A stretch of DNA of 64,000 bases from Spirochaetae bacterium HGW-Spirochaetae-1 (GTDB lineage Bacteria > Spirochaetota > UBA4802 > UBA5550). The position numbers and the translations under genes were made by a program. The stretch lies in NCBI GenBank assembly GCA_002839375.1, contig PGXY01000010.1, positions 124,001 through 188,000 of the forward strand, written 5' to 3'. The notes beneath the pieces were generated by a model that worked only from the letters and a program-made list of their open reading frames with translations, did no database searches and was not told the DNA's origin. Positions 26,952 to 35,236 of the stretch are shown here, piece by piece (within the stretch, counting starts at the first letter, position 1; each line of letters begins with the position of its first letter).

Positions 26952-27284
26952 CTATTCACTGTCCCCGGCTTCCCAGGTAGGGCATATCCTGCTTGAACCC
27001 GGCTCATAGTCGCGGCATATCTTGGGCCGGGTCTCATATATGGAACAGGCTGTGTGGTCTTCCATATACTTCAGAAAGGGACACCCGTGGAGGTACATGC
27101 CCGTTCCCGCCGAAATGAGATGGTCCCCGGCCCATATGGGCTGCCAGTGTTCCATCACATGAAGTATATCATACCTTTTCTCCTGTTTCCATCGCTCCAG
27201 ATCTTTTTCGGTATACAGAGAAAAGACGTTGGCAAGACAGCATTTCCCGCACTGCAGGCATTGGCTGTTGTTGTGATTCGCCAT
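26952..27284 (-). CDS. YkgJ-family cysteine-cluster protein
   Basis: A 110-residue protein with the CxxCGxCC motif near its start (QCLQCGKCCLANV, about residues 8-20), CPFLKYMEDHTACSIYETRPKIC in the middle to end (described as a Cys-rich block about 68-90) and a late ICPTW. This is the UPF0153/YkgJ pattern, predicted to chelate zinc or iron; its cellular role is not known. No good ribosome binding site is seen before the ATG, so the start may differ. The gene is convergent with the FadL-type gene, 23 bases apart. Confidence 0.85.
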   Translation of the reverse strand: MANHNNSQCLQCGKCCLANVFSLYTEKDLERWKQEKRYDILHVMEHWQPIWAGDHLISAGTGMYLHGCPFLKYMEDHTACSIYETRPKICRDYEPGSSRICPTWEAGDSE

Positions 27285-27357
27285 TTTTTAGACATGCTTG
27301 CAGAAAACCGGTGATATTGCAATAAAATTATTAAAAATATAAAACTTTTTAAATGCA

Positions 27358-27383
27358 ACCACGGGGTCACAGAGGCACAGGGG
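27358..27383 (+). repeat. Degenerate copy of the CACAGAG-type repeat
   Basis: CCACGGGGTCACAGAGGCAC matches the pattern of the element at 27571-27600 at most positions. It is the most diverged of the three copies. Confidence 0.45.
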
Positions 27384-27570
27384 GTGGGGAGAGTGGGTTT
27401 ATAGTCTGCAGCCAGAAAAAACGCCATTGAAAAAATATATCTAAAAAAATAACTCATTCCGGATTCCTGGGATTTTTGATTCCACCGGAGAGGGATAGAT
27501 GCCAATGAATGTAAAGAATAATTATATCGCTTTGCATTTAACTATACCCGGGTAAAAAAGGTAATAATAA

Positions 27571-27600
27571 TTCACGCGGAGTCGCAGAGGCGCAAAGTTT
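27571..27600 (+). repeat. Repeat copy, left arm of inverted pair
   Basis: TCACGCGGAGTCGCAGAGGC followed by GCAAAGT matches the reverse complement of 27664-27696 at 21 of 27 aligned positions. The arms are about 64 bases apart. Sequences of this kind recur in intergenic DNA of many environmental bacteria. Confidence 0.65.
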
Positions 27601-27663
27601 TTAAATGGTTTCATTTGATAACCTTTAAATCAGGATGCGATATACGCATGTTGTATCCAGCAT

Positions 27664-27696
27664 AACACTTTGCGTCTTAGCGCCTTTGCGTGATTA
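27664..27696 (-). repeat. Repeat copy, right arm of inverted pair
   Basis: On the minus strand it reads TCACGCAAAGGCGCTAAGAC followed by GCAAAGT, the better-preserved form of the element. Confidence 0.65.
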
Positions 27697-27950
27697 CATT
27701 CTTTAATTTATACCTGATTTCAGGTATTATGGCAAAATTCCAACAATACGGAATGAGCCAAAAAAAATCAAGCTTCCGGATACCTGTAGTTTATAAACCA
27801 AAATTGATTTAGCTATGAATAGAAAAACCACACTTCTTCTTTTTTCTTTTTCTTTCCCTGTGCTTTCCCCGTGGTGCTCTTTTAAAAAATTCATTTCAAA
27901 AGCATGTGAGGGAATGAAGTTATGAAAGCATGTTGGTAGAATGCTGTCGC

Positions 27951-28739
27951 TTACTTCCCTTTCAGGTAACGCACTTCCAGGTCCTGGATCGCGGCGATTA
28001 CGCGAAAATAGGAGAGGGGCATCTCCGAGGCAAGGCTGTGGAAGGCGAAGGCAATGTATCGGTTGTGGTCCTTTTCTCCGGGCCTCGTGGCGTCCATGAG
28101 ATGCCAGCGGCCTCCGTAGAAGGCCTCGGCCCACATGTGGTAGACAAAGATATTGCGGCGGCCGCCAAATTCGGGAACGAGAATCATGCCCATGACGGCC
28201 CTGGCAGGGATACCCAGGGACCGCAGCAGGGCCACGGTGAGAACCGTGTGTTCCGTGCAGTCGCCGCTGCGGCTCCGTATGACGTTTACGGCGGGAAGCA
28301 GGGGAATGCCCAGGGTTTTCCTATCGATAAATTCCGAGACAAAGCGTTCTACTTTAACAGGCTGGTTTTTGCCCGCAAGAAACCGGTGGGCCAGGTTTTT
28401 TACCTCCGGCGAGGTTAGATTCAGGAATCTCGTATCGCCCAGGTATTTTTTCATATCAGTGCCCGCACTGGTATGCGAAGAGAAATCGCCGCAGCGCAGT
28501 ATTACGGTCTTACCGTTGCTTTTATACTGCTTTACAATTTTCTGGAAGGGCGTTGTCTCGGGTTCGAAGGCTTCGTCTGTGGAATGGAGCATGTATTCCG
28601 ATATTTTTTCTCCATAGACTTTCGCGGTGAAATCCTTTACCTCCACGGAAAAGGATGAGAAGTCTACGGACTGCGGCGATGCCTCTGTGAGAGCGCAGGC
28701 GCAGCATAGAGAGGAAAGTATGATAGCCAGGGTCTTCAT
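27951..28739 (-). CDS. Exported transglutaminase-like protein
   Basis: A 262-residue protein with a signal peptide (about residues 1-20). The C-terminal half is a transglutaminase-like cysteine-peptidase domain with the full triad: Cys in SRSGDCTEHTVL (about 155-166), His in VYHMWAEAFYGGRWHLMD (about 200-217) and Asp in LMDATRP. ALLRSLGIPARAV between them is typical of the family. Such proteins cleave or modify peptides, often in the cell envelope. It follows the exported protein at 28742-29434 with only two bases between, so the two are co-transcribed and may work together. Confidence 0.87.
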   Translation of the reverse strand: MKTLAIILSSLCCACALTEASPQSVDFSSFSVEVKDFTAKVYGEKISEYMLHSTDEAFEPETTPFQKIVKQYKSNGKTVILRCGDFSSHTSAGTDMKKYLGDTRFLNLTSPEVKNLAHRFLAGKNQPVKVERFVSEFIDRKTLGIPLLPAVNVIRSRSGDCTEHTVLTVALLRSLGIPARAVMGMILVPEFGGRRNIFVYHMWAEAFYGGRWHLMDATRPGEKDHNRYIAFAFHSLASEMPLSYFRVIAAIQDLEVRYLKGK

Positions 28740-28741
28740 TG

Positions 28742-29434
28742 CTATTGTTCTTTCAGAAGCTCAATTTTGTTGTTGAGCATGACGATGACTGCCTTCTGTG
28801 TGACGCCGCTTTCATCGATGTATATATCGATATTCTTGAAGTTTTCTATGGCCTGTACAATATGAATGACGGAAATGGTTTTTCCATCAATGCTTATATT
28901 CTCACTGCCCATGACCCTGGCAATGACCCGCACGGGTTCTTCAAGTTCAAACGTCGGATCGTAAAGGTATGCCGAGACCCTGGCTCCCGGCTTGAACTTT
29001 TCTTTCAGCAGCTGCGACATGAAGAAGTTGCCGTCCAGGATAAAGGGTTTTTCAATAGTGACGGTCGATTCCATCCCATCGGTGTTGACCGTCACGTTTT
29101 TACCCGAGAAAAGTGCCGTGGTATGCATTTTCTGTACGTCGCTGCCGTTAACGACCGTGTTCAGTATTTCCAGCTTTATGGGCTGGAATGAATCGGTTTC
29201 AACCGTTACCTGCCGGGCCGTGTTTTTTATGCGGCCCATTTCCATGGTCATCTCCATGCCCGAGGTGTATATGCCGTTTTTAAGTTCATTCGATATGGTG
29301 GCTTTGCCGATAGCCACGCCGTTCATGAGCAGTCGGTAGTTCCATGATCCCATGGGGATGGCTGTTGGGGCGCTTTTCCCGCACTGCAGGGCCGCAAGGA
29401 ACAGTATAATAATGAATGATAATTTTTTTAACAT
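28742..29434 (-). CDS. Exported protein (probable lipoprotein), unknown function
   Basis: A 230-residue protein with a signal peptide and a possible relaxed lipobox ALQCG (Cys about residue 18), followed by a beta-rich mature part. GGAGA eight bases before the ATG at 29434 supports this start over the in-frame ATG at 29470. A repeated strand pattern (NYRLLMNGVAIGKATI, then late IDIYIDESGVTQKAVI) resembles periplasmic proteins of the DUF3108-like kind, but I am not sure. It lies directly upstream of the transglutaminase-like gene and 16 bases after thiL, all on one strand. Confidence 0.75.
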   Translation of the reverse strand: MLKKLSFIIILFLAALQCGKSAPTAIPMGSWNYRLLMNGVAIGKATISNELKNGIYTSGMEMTMEMGRIKNTARQVTVETDSFQPIKLEILNTVVNGSDVQKMHTTALFSGKNVTVNTDGMESTVTIEKPFILDGNFFMSQLLKEKFKPGARVSAYLYDPTFELEEPVRVIARVMGSENISIDGKTISVIHIVQAIENFKNIDIYIDESGVTQKAVIVMLNNKIELLKEQ

Positions 29435-29450
29435 GACATCTTCTCCACGG

Positions 29451-30443
29451 TCATTTCTTAAAGTGGTCAAAACCCGAAAGCGTCACCGGTATCTTGGCGC
29501 CCTGTTTTTCGATAAAATATTCCTTGTCCAGGATAGTGCCGATGGGGGTCACGGCTACTCCATTTATTTCACCTGCCGCCTCGCCGGGTCTTGCCGCTGA
29601 GGTGAAAAGGAGCTCATACTCTTCGCCGCTGTTGAGAAAGATATTTTCCGGCTCCAGGCCCTTTTCGGCGCAATAGGACCTTAAGAGGGGCGTACAGGGA
29701 AATAATTCTTCTTTTAGCAGGAAACCCCTGCCGCTCTCTTTCACAATATGACCCAGGTCCGAGAGGAGGCCGTCGGATATATCGATCATAGCCGTGGGCT
29801 TAAAGAGTTTCATCAGCGGTTCCACTATGGATGCGCGGCAGGGCGGACGGTCATGTTTTTCCGTAAGTCCGCGGTACGCGGTCATTCCCGCAGGGTCGTC
29901 GTTCATGAGGAGGTCCAGTCCGGCCCGGCATTCGCCTAGGCTTCCCGTTATATAAATGGTGTCGTTCGGGCGCGCGCCGCTTCGTAGGACAGGATCATAT
30001 CCTGCCGTTTCCCCGTAGATGCTGATGCTGATGACCAGTTCTTTTGAACTTGAAATATCACCGCCGGCAATGGCCAGGCCTGCCATGGATGCCGCTTCGG
30101 TCATTCCTTTGTACAGCGATGCGATATAATCCTCTTCGGTGCCGGGCGGTACGCCCAGGGCCACCAGGGCAAGCCTGCAGGCGCCGCCCATGGCGCTGAC
30201 GTCTGAAATGTTGCCCGTCATGGCCTTGTAGCCGATGTCTTCCGGCGAGCTTTTACCGGTAATGAAGTGGACCGATTCGACGCTCATGTCCGTAGAGAAA
30301 AGGCCGAACCGGTCCGGGCCGAGCCGGTACACGGCGCAGTCGTCACCAATGCCGGTCAAAAGGTCAGGCAGGTGTTCCGGCAGTCCCGATCGTATCTGCT
30401 TTGTTATTCTGTCAAGAAGGTCCCATTCACTGTTGATTGGCAT
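29451..30443 (-). CDS. thiL: Thiamine-monophosphate kinase
   Basis: A 330-residue ATP-dependent kinase of the PurM/ThiL fold. LLTGIGDDCAVYRL (about residues 28-41) supplies the metal-binding Asp residues; FSTDMSVESVHF, NISDVSAMGG (about 82-91), AGGDIS and DISDGLLSDLGHI (about 205-217) are all standard ThiL motifs. It phosphorylates thiamine monophosphate to the active cofactor thiamine diphosphate, needed for example by the pyruvate:ferredoxin oxidoreductase at 52380. The start at 30443 has GGGAAC ahead and avoids overlap with gltX; the in-frame ATG at 30467 would overlap gltX's last codons. Confidence 0.92.
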   Translation of the reverse strand: MPINSEWDLLDRITKQIRSGLPEHLPDLLTGIGDDCAVYRLGPDRFGLFSTDMSVESVHFITGKSSPEDIGYKAMTGNISDVSAMGGACRLALVALGVPPGTEEDYIASLYKGMTEAASMAGLAIAGGDISSSKELVISISIYGETAGYDPVLRSGARPNDTIYITGSLGECRAGLDLLMNDDPAGMTAYRGLTEKHDRPPCRASIVEPLMKLFKPTAMIDISDGLLSDLGHIVKESGRGFLLKEELFPCTPLLRSYCAEKGLEPENIFLNSGEEYELLFTSAARPGEAAGEINGVAVTPIGTILDKEYFIEKQGAKIPVTLSGFDHFKK

Positions 30444-30457
30444 AAAAACCGTTCCCG

Positions 30458-31900
30458 TTACGAGCAATATGTTTTAATGCAGTATGAGATCCGTTTTTTG
30501 ATGTTTTCATAGCCGATGAGGGGAAGGGCCTGTTCCAGGTCCGGGCCCTTGAGCCGTCCCGTAACCAGTGCCCTTACGGGCATGAAGAGCTTTTTCCCCT
30601 TCTGCGTGCTGTTATCTTTTATTTTATGGATCAGTTCCGCGGCGAAATTTTCAGCGTTGATTTCTTTATCGATAAGATCCGCCGCTGCCGTGATGATCTC
30701 CCGGGCGTAATCCTCCCTGAGCATGGCATCGGCTTCTTCGTCGGGAATGGTCGCGTCCTCAAGGAAGATGGGGATAAATCTGCCGATGTCGGAGAGGACC
30801 TCGCAGCTGCCCCGGAGGAGGGCGATGATGGACTCCAGTTTCTCCCGGGGAACCGATGAGGGACTAAAGCCTGCCTGCTCGATATATGGAATCATGAGAT
30901 CCGTGAGGGCCGGGATTGCGTAGCTGCGTATGTACTGGCCGTTCATCCAGCGCAGTTTCTGGAAATCAAAGACCGTAGCGCTTTTGCCCAGGCCGTCCAG
31001 CTCAAAATGTTTCAGCAGTTCGTCAAAGGGGAGTATTTCCTCGCCCGATTCCGTGGCCCATCCCAGCATGGCTAGATAATTCATGAGCGCCTCGGGAAGG
31101 TATCCCTCTTTCCTGTAGAGGTCCACGGAGGTTATGCCGTGCCGCTTGCTCAGCTTTGAGCGGTCCGGGCCCAGGATGAGGGGCATGTGGGCGAATTCGG
31201 GAATGGGCAGCCCCAGGGCTTTTCCGATGAGTATCTGCTTGGGCGTATTGGACAAGTGGTCTTCGCCGCGAACCACATGAGTTATGTTCATCAGGGCATC
31301 GTCGATGACCACGATGTAGTTATATACCGGTACGCCGTCGGACCGGACAATGATAAAATCGCCGCCTATATTATTGGAGTTGAACTGCGTGTCACCCTTC
31401 AGGTGGTCCTTAATGGTGACAGTTTCGTTCTCGGGTACATGGAAACGCACCGTGGGTTTACGTCCTTCATCTATGAAGCGCTGCGTTTCCTCCCTGCTCA
31501 GGTTTCTGCATTTTCCATTGTAGGTGAAGGAGGCCGTACTGCCGTCGGCGCCCTTGCGGGTTTCTTCGAGTTCTTCCTTGGTGCAGTAGCAGTGATAGGC
31601 CTTGCCCCCGGCGAGCAGTTTTTCCGTGTATTGGCGGTATATATCGAATCGTTCCGACTGCCGGTATGGCCCGTATTCACCGCCCTTGTCGGGACCCTCG
31701 TCCCAACTGATGCCCATCCAGCGCAGGTCGTCCATGATGGAAAGCTCCGATTCCCCGGTGCTTCGCTCCATGTCCGTGTCCTCGATGCGGAGCACCATCT
31801 TAGCTCCGTATTTCCTGGAAACCAGGTAGTTTATTACGGCGGTCCTTGCGTTGCCGATATGCAGAAATCCCGTGGGACTGGGTGCGAAACGTACGCGCAT
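30458..31900 (-). CDS. gltX: Glutamyl-tRNA synthetase
   Basis: A 480-residue class I synthetase. RFAPSPTGFLHIGNARTA (residues 4-21) holds the HIGH-type signature, YHCYC with a later Cys supplies a zinc-binding knuckle (about 106-140), and SKLSKRHG (about 254-261) is the KMSKS loop. It charges tRNA-Glu. GGAGA six bases before the ATG supports the start. It is first in a minus-strand run with thiL and two exported proteins. With glnS in the same window, the cell need not rely on mischarged Glu-tRNA-Gln, although GatCAB could still exist elsewhere. Confidence 0.95.
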   Translation of the reverse strand: MRVRFAPSPTGFLHIGNARTAVINYLVSRKYGAKMVLRIEDTDMERSTGESELSIMDDLRWMGISWDEGPDKGGEYGPYRQSERFDIYRQYTEKLLAGGKAYHCYCTKEELEETRKGADGSTASFTYNGKCRNLSREETQRFIDEGRKPTVRFHVPENETVTIKDHLKGDTQFNSNNIGGDFIIVRSDGVPVYNYIVVIDDALMNITHVVRGEDHLSNTPKQILIGKALGLPIPEFAHMPLILGPDRSKLSKRHGITSVDLYRKEGYLPEALMNYLAMLGWATESGEEILPFDELLKHFELDGLGKSATVFDFQKLRWMNGQYIRSYAIPALTDLMIPYIEQAGFSPSSVPREKLESIIALLRGSCEVLSDIGRFIPIFLEDATIPDEEADAMLREDYAREIITAAADLIDKEINAENFAAELIHKIKDNSTQKGKKLFMPVRALVTGRLKGPDLEQALPLIGYENIKKRISYCIKTYCS

Positions 31901-32188
31901 ATGAATCTCCTTGCACTATTATATAGAATGAAGAAGAGCATGTCGAGGGTATCGCTGTATTGTCAATTAAAAAAGGATTAAACAATATTCTCTTATAATC
32001 ACGTATAATCATGGCTGCCATGCTTTTTTCATTGACATTACTTCAGTCATGGGAAATATGTTGGCCTGTTCCGGCCCGAATCGTTTTTCATTGATAAAAG
32101 GCGCCGGTATTTCAGTATCCGTTTTAATAAAGATAGTTCGAATGTTGTTAAAAATATATAAAAATCAGGGCCAGCACAGGAAAAATAT

Positions 32189-32935
32189 ATGGATAGCGCT
32201 ATCAAAAAGGCCGCAGAGGCCATCAAGGGGTCGGAAAACCTTATCTCTCTGACCGGGGCGGGTATTTCAGTGGAAAGCGGTATCCCCGATTTTCGCAGCG
32301 CCGGAGGTCTCTGGGAAAAATACGACCCCGCGATCTATGCCACGATCGAAACCTTCAAAAAAGATCCCCGCATGTCCTGGGATATGATTTTTGACATGAT
32401 CGATGTTACGGCCGGAGCGGAACCAAATCCGGGGCACTATGCCCTGTCCGAGTTGGAATCCCTGGGTTACCTCAAAGGCATTATCACCCAGAACATCGAC
32501 AACCTGCACCAGCGCGCCGGGAGCACCCGGGTGGTGGAATACCACGGTAATGCCACGAGGCTGGAATGCCTGGGATGTCATGGGGGATTCGGCATGGAAT
32601 CCTTCAATATCGCGGAAAAAGAAATCCCCCGCTGTCCGAAGTGCAACAGGATTTTGAAACCGGCGGTTATTTTCTTCGGCGAGATGATACCCCGCAGCGC
32701 GCTCCTGGATTCCAATGTTCTCACGCAGATGGCCGACGCCGTACTTGTCGTGGGGACATCGGCCATCGTGTATCCAGCCGCCGGAATCCCCTTTGAAGCA
32801 AAAAAGAACGGCGCCGTTATAATCGAGGTCAACGTGGAAAGAACGCCCTTCTCCAGTCACATAACCGATATTTTCATCGAGGGGCGGGCCGGTGAAATGC
32901 TTCCCCTCCTGGTGCAGGCCGTCAAGGGTACATGA
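32189..32935 (+). CDS. Sir2-family NAD-dependent protein deacylase
   Basis: A 248-residue sirtuin. LTGAGISVESGIPDFRS (about residues 19-35) is the NAD-binding motif; TQNIDNLHQRAG (about 99-110) and YHGN carry the catalytic His; CLGC and CPKC (about 128-152) form the structural zinc site; VVGTSAIVYPAAG follows. It removes acyl groups from protein lysines with NAD. ACAGGA precedes the ATG. It heads a long plus-strand run; mutL begins 13 bases after its stop. Whether it is a deacetylase or a longer-chain deacylase cannot be told; the Tyr/Arg pair typical of desuccinylases is not obvious in the expected segment. Confidence 0.92.
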   Translation: MDSAIKKAAEAIKGSENLISLTGAGISVESGIPDFRSAGGLWEKYDPAIYATIETFKKDPRMSWDMIFDMIDVTAGAEPNPGHYALSELESLGYLKGIITQNIDNLHQRAGSTRVVEYHGNATRLECLGCHGGFGMESFNIAEKEIPRCPKCNRILKPAVIFFGEMIPRSALLDSNVLTQMADAVLVVGTSAIVYPAAGIPFEAKKNGAVIIEVNVERTPFSSHITDIFIEGRAGEMLPLLVQAVKGT

Positions 32936-32948
32936 CGGGAGACATGTC

Positions 32949-34709
32949 TTGGAACGGATACAGCTACTTTCTGAAAACATAAAGAATAAGATTTCCGCCG
33001 GTGAGGTCGTCGAGGGACCCTTTTCCGTGGTCAAGGAACTGATGGAGAACGCCATTGATGCCGGGGCCACGGCCATACAGGTCCAGGTCCTGGAGGCCGG
33101 TTTAAAAAAGATCACGGTTACCGATAATGGTCACGGCATCTTCAGTGAGGATATGGAGCTTGCCCTGTGCGACCATGCCACGAGCAAAATCCGCGACGTT
33201 CATGATATCGAGCATATCGGTTCCTACGGTTTCAGGGGAGAGGCGCTGTCCAGCATTGCCTCCATTTCAGTAATGACCATCCTTTCCCGTTCAATGTCGG
33301 AGTCCTCGGGAACACGTATCACCAACGAGGGAGGCGCGCATACCGTGAGCCCCTATGCCGGTCTTGCCGGAACCACGGTCATCGTGGAGAACCTGTTCTT
33401 TAATGTACCGGCACGGAAGAAATTCCTCAAGGCCCGCAATACGGAGATGAAGCTTCTCCGCGAAACCTTTCTTCGCCTGGCCCTGCCCAATCATGGCATC
33501 GAATTTTCTCTCGATGTGGACGGGAAGCGCAATATCACCCTCAGGGCCGCCGGGACCATCGATGAAAGGGTCCGCCAGATTTACGGCGATGAAGTTTTCG
33601 GTCAGCTGTACTATGAGACGCTTCAGGACCTGAAGGTGTCCGTCGGCGGATTTTTTTCGAAGCCCGATTTTCTCCGGTCATCACGAAACATGCAGCTCTA
33701 TTACATAAACGGGCGTCCCGTGGAAAACCGTTACCTGGGCTTTCTCCTTTCCCGGGCTTATGAGGCCGTTGCCGTGAAAGGCAAATATCCCGCCGCTATT
33801 ATTTTTACCGAAATCGATCCGCAGCTCGTTGATGTGAATATACACCCGGCCAAGCGGGAAGTGAAACTCTTTGATCAGCGCTACATGGACAGTCTGGTGC
33901 TGCACCTGGCTGAAAAGGCCCTGAACCGGTCCCATGCCATGGATGCCTCCCTCTTCAGGGAAACGGCTCGCAGGCCCGACACCATAGAGGAAGAAGAAGG
34001 CGGAAGAAGCGACGAGGATATCTCCGTGCCGGCAGGCCCGCGCCGTGATGAACAGCCGACGTACCGCCAATTCACTGCAGATTCTCCCGTCGAAACGGAG
34101 TCTCTTCCTTTGAGAGAGCTTCCGGGCCTGTACACGGCTCTCACCGGGCAGGAAGATTACCGCATACTGGGAACTGTTTTTGACACCTATATCATGGTGG
34201 AAAAGGATAACTCTCTCAGTTTCATCGATTTTCATGCAGCCCATGAACGTTTTATTTTCGATGCTCTCATGAAACCTGGTCACACCATGGAGATTCAGGA
34301 GCTCATGTTTCCCGTCATGATGGAATTGCCCCTGGATGACTTCAATGTTGTCATGGACAGTATTGAGAGATTTTCCGAAATTGGGTTTGACATCGGGGAG
34401 TTTTCTGATAAAACAATCACCATACGGACCTTTCCTGCCGTTGCGGGCAAAGTGGATATTGAAGCCTTTGTCCATGAATGCATCGATGAGATACGCGATG
34501 AGCGCGGGAAAAGGGACGTGAGAAAATCCATTGCGGCATCGGCGGCCTGTCATGCGGCGAAACGTTCCGGGGACCTGCTCAGCCGCAGCGAGATGACCGT
34601 TATGATAAACAGGATATTCAGCGGCGAGCATGAACTGCGTTGTCCCCATGGACGCCCCTTCGTGCATGCCCTGAGGAAAGAAGATCTTGAGAGGATATTT
34701 AAAAGATAA
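32949..34709 (+). CDS. mutL: DNA mismatch repair protein MutL
   Basis: A 586-residue protein. The N-terminal GHKL ATPase is intact: VVKELMENAIDAGAT (about 29-43), DNGHGI (about 61-66), and YGFRGEALSSIAS (about 95-107). The C-terminal dimerisation/nuclease region contains DFHAAHERFIFDAL, a variant of the endonuclease motif DQHAxxExxxxE, plus SAACHAAKRSGD and RCPHGRP. MutL links mismatch recognition by MutS to strand incision. I place the start at TTG 32949 (LERIQLLSENIKNKISAGEV), with GGGAGA six bases ahead, because an upstream ATG would lie inside the sirtuin gene. No mutS is in the window. The stop overlaps the coaC start by one base. Confidence 0.93.
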   Translation: MERIQLLSENIKNKISAGEVVEGPFSVVKELMENAIDAGATAIQVQVLEAGLKKITVTDNGHGIFSEDMELALCDHATSKIRDVHDIEHIGSYGFRGEALSSIASISVMTILSRSMSESSGTRITNEGGAHTVSPYAGLAGTTVIVENLFFNVPARKKFLKARNTEMKLLRETFLRLALPNHGIEFSLDVDGKRNITLRAAGTIDERVRQIYGDEVFGQLYYETLQDLKVSVGGFFSKPDFLRSSRNMQLYYINGRPVENRYLGFLLSRAYEAVAVKGKYPAAIIFTEIDPQLVDVNIHPAKREVKLFDQRYMDSLVLHLAEKALNRSHAMDASLFRETARRPDTIEEEEGGRSDEDISVPAGPRRDEQPTYRQFTADSPVETESLPLRELPGLYTALTGQEDYRILGTVFDTYIMVEKDNSLSFIDFHAAHERFIFDALMKPGHTMEIQELMFPVMMELPLDDFNVVMDSIERFSEIGFDIGEFSDKTITIRTFPAVAGKVDIEAFVHECIDEIRDERGKRDVRKSIAASAACHAAKRSGDLLSRSEMTVMINRIFSGEHELRCPHGRPFVHALRKEDLERIFKR

Positions 34710-35236
34710 TGAAAAAAATAATTCTTGGAGTCAGCTCATCCATTTCCGCCTATAAGGCCTATGACCTGGCGCGTCTCTTCGTCAAGGACGGTTTTTCCGT
34801 TCATACCGTGCTTACGGAGAACGCGCTTAATCTTGTCTCGCCCCTTACTTTTGAAACGCTTACGGGGAATCCCGTCTATACCTATTCTTACGCGCAGGAC
34901 AGGCGTGAGATGGGACATATCTCGCTGAAGGATAATGCCTCGCTTTTCCTGGTGGCGCCGGCCACGGCCAATGTAATCGGGAAATTCGCGGGCGGCATCG
35001 CCGATGATCTGCTCAGCACCACGTTCCTTTCCGTTGATTGTCCCGTCATGATTGCTCCGGCAATGAATCCCAATATGTACGGACACCGGGCCGTGCAGGA
35101 AAACATGGCGAAGCTGAAGTCATGGGGAGTCCTCTTCGTGGAACCCGAAACGGGCATCGTGGCCTGCGGTGATGAAGGGCAGGGGAAACTGGCGGACATT
35201 GAAACCATCTTCAAGGCGGCAAAAAATGCACTTTAA
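34709..35236 (+). CDS. coaC: Phosphopantothenoylcysteine decarboxylase (separate CoaC)
   Basis: A 175-residue flavoprotein of the HFCD family. MKKIILGVSSSISAYKA at the start binds FMN, VLTENA follows, and APAMNPNMY (about 114-122, with the conserved PxMNxxMW-like motif) is the substrate clamp region. TGIVACGDEGQGKLADI near the end holds the catalytic-site Cys of the GxACGxxGxGR type. It decarboxylates phosphopantothenoylcysteine to phosphopantetheine in CoA synthesis. In most bacteria this domain is fused to CoaB; here it is a separate gene whose end overlaps the coaB start by 11 bases in another frame. Translation is coupled to mutL through TAATG. Confidence 0.9.
   Translation: MKKIILGVSSSISAYKAYDLARLFVKDGFSVHTVLTENALNLVSPLTFETLTGNPVYTYSYAQDRREMGHISLKDNASLFLVAPATANVIGKFAGGIADDLLSTTFLSVDCPVMIAPAMNPNMYGHRAVQENMAKLKSWGVLFVEPETGIVACGDEGQGKLADIETIFKAAKNAL

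Larger units (their letters stand above)
27285..27950. other. Gene-free stretch containing CACAGAG-type repeats
   Basis: About 665 bases with no convincing gene. It holds three copies of a short element of the type TCACGC(AA)AG(G)CGC..AAG at 27358-27383, 27571-27600 and, inverted, 27664-27696. AT-rich sequence surrounds them. No promoter could be assigned with confidence. Confidence 0.6.

Noticed and set aside
27727-28134. 135-residue minus-strand frame overlapping the transglutaminase-like gene
   Set aside because: It overlaps the conserved C-terminal half of that gene in another frame and has no ribosome binding site.
32267-33115. 282-residue frame antisense to the sirtuin and mutL
   Set aside because: It is a shadow of two well-supported genes on the other strand and shows no motifs.
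33681-34667. 328-residue frame antisense to mutL
   Set aside because: The sense strand encodes conserved MutL motifs throughout this stretch.
35221-35236. CoaC/CoaB boundary as a disabling frameshift
   Set aside because: Both genes have complete conserved domains, a ribosome binding site precedes coaB, and separate genes are known in other bacteria.
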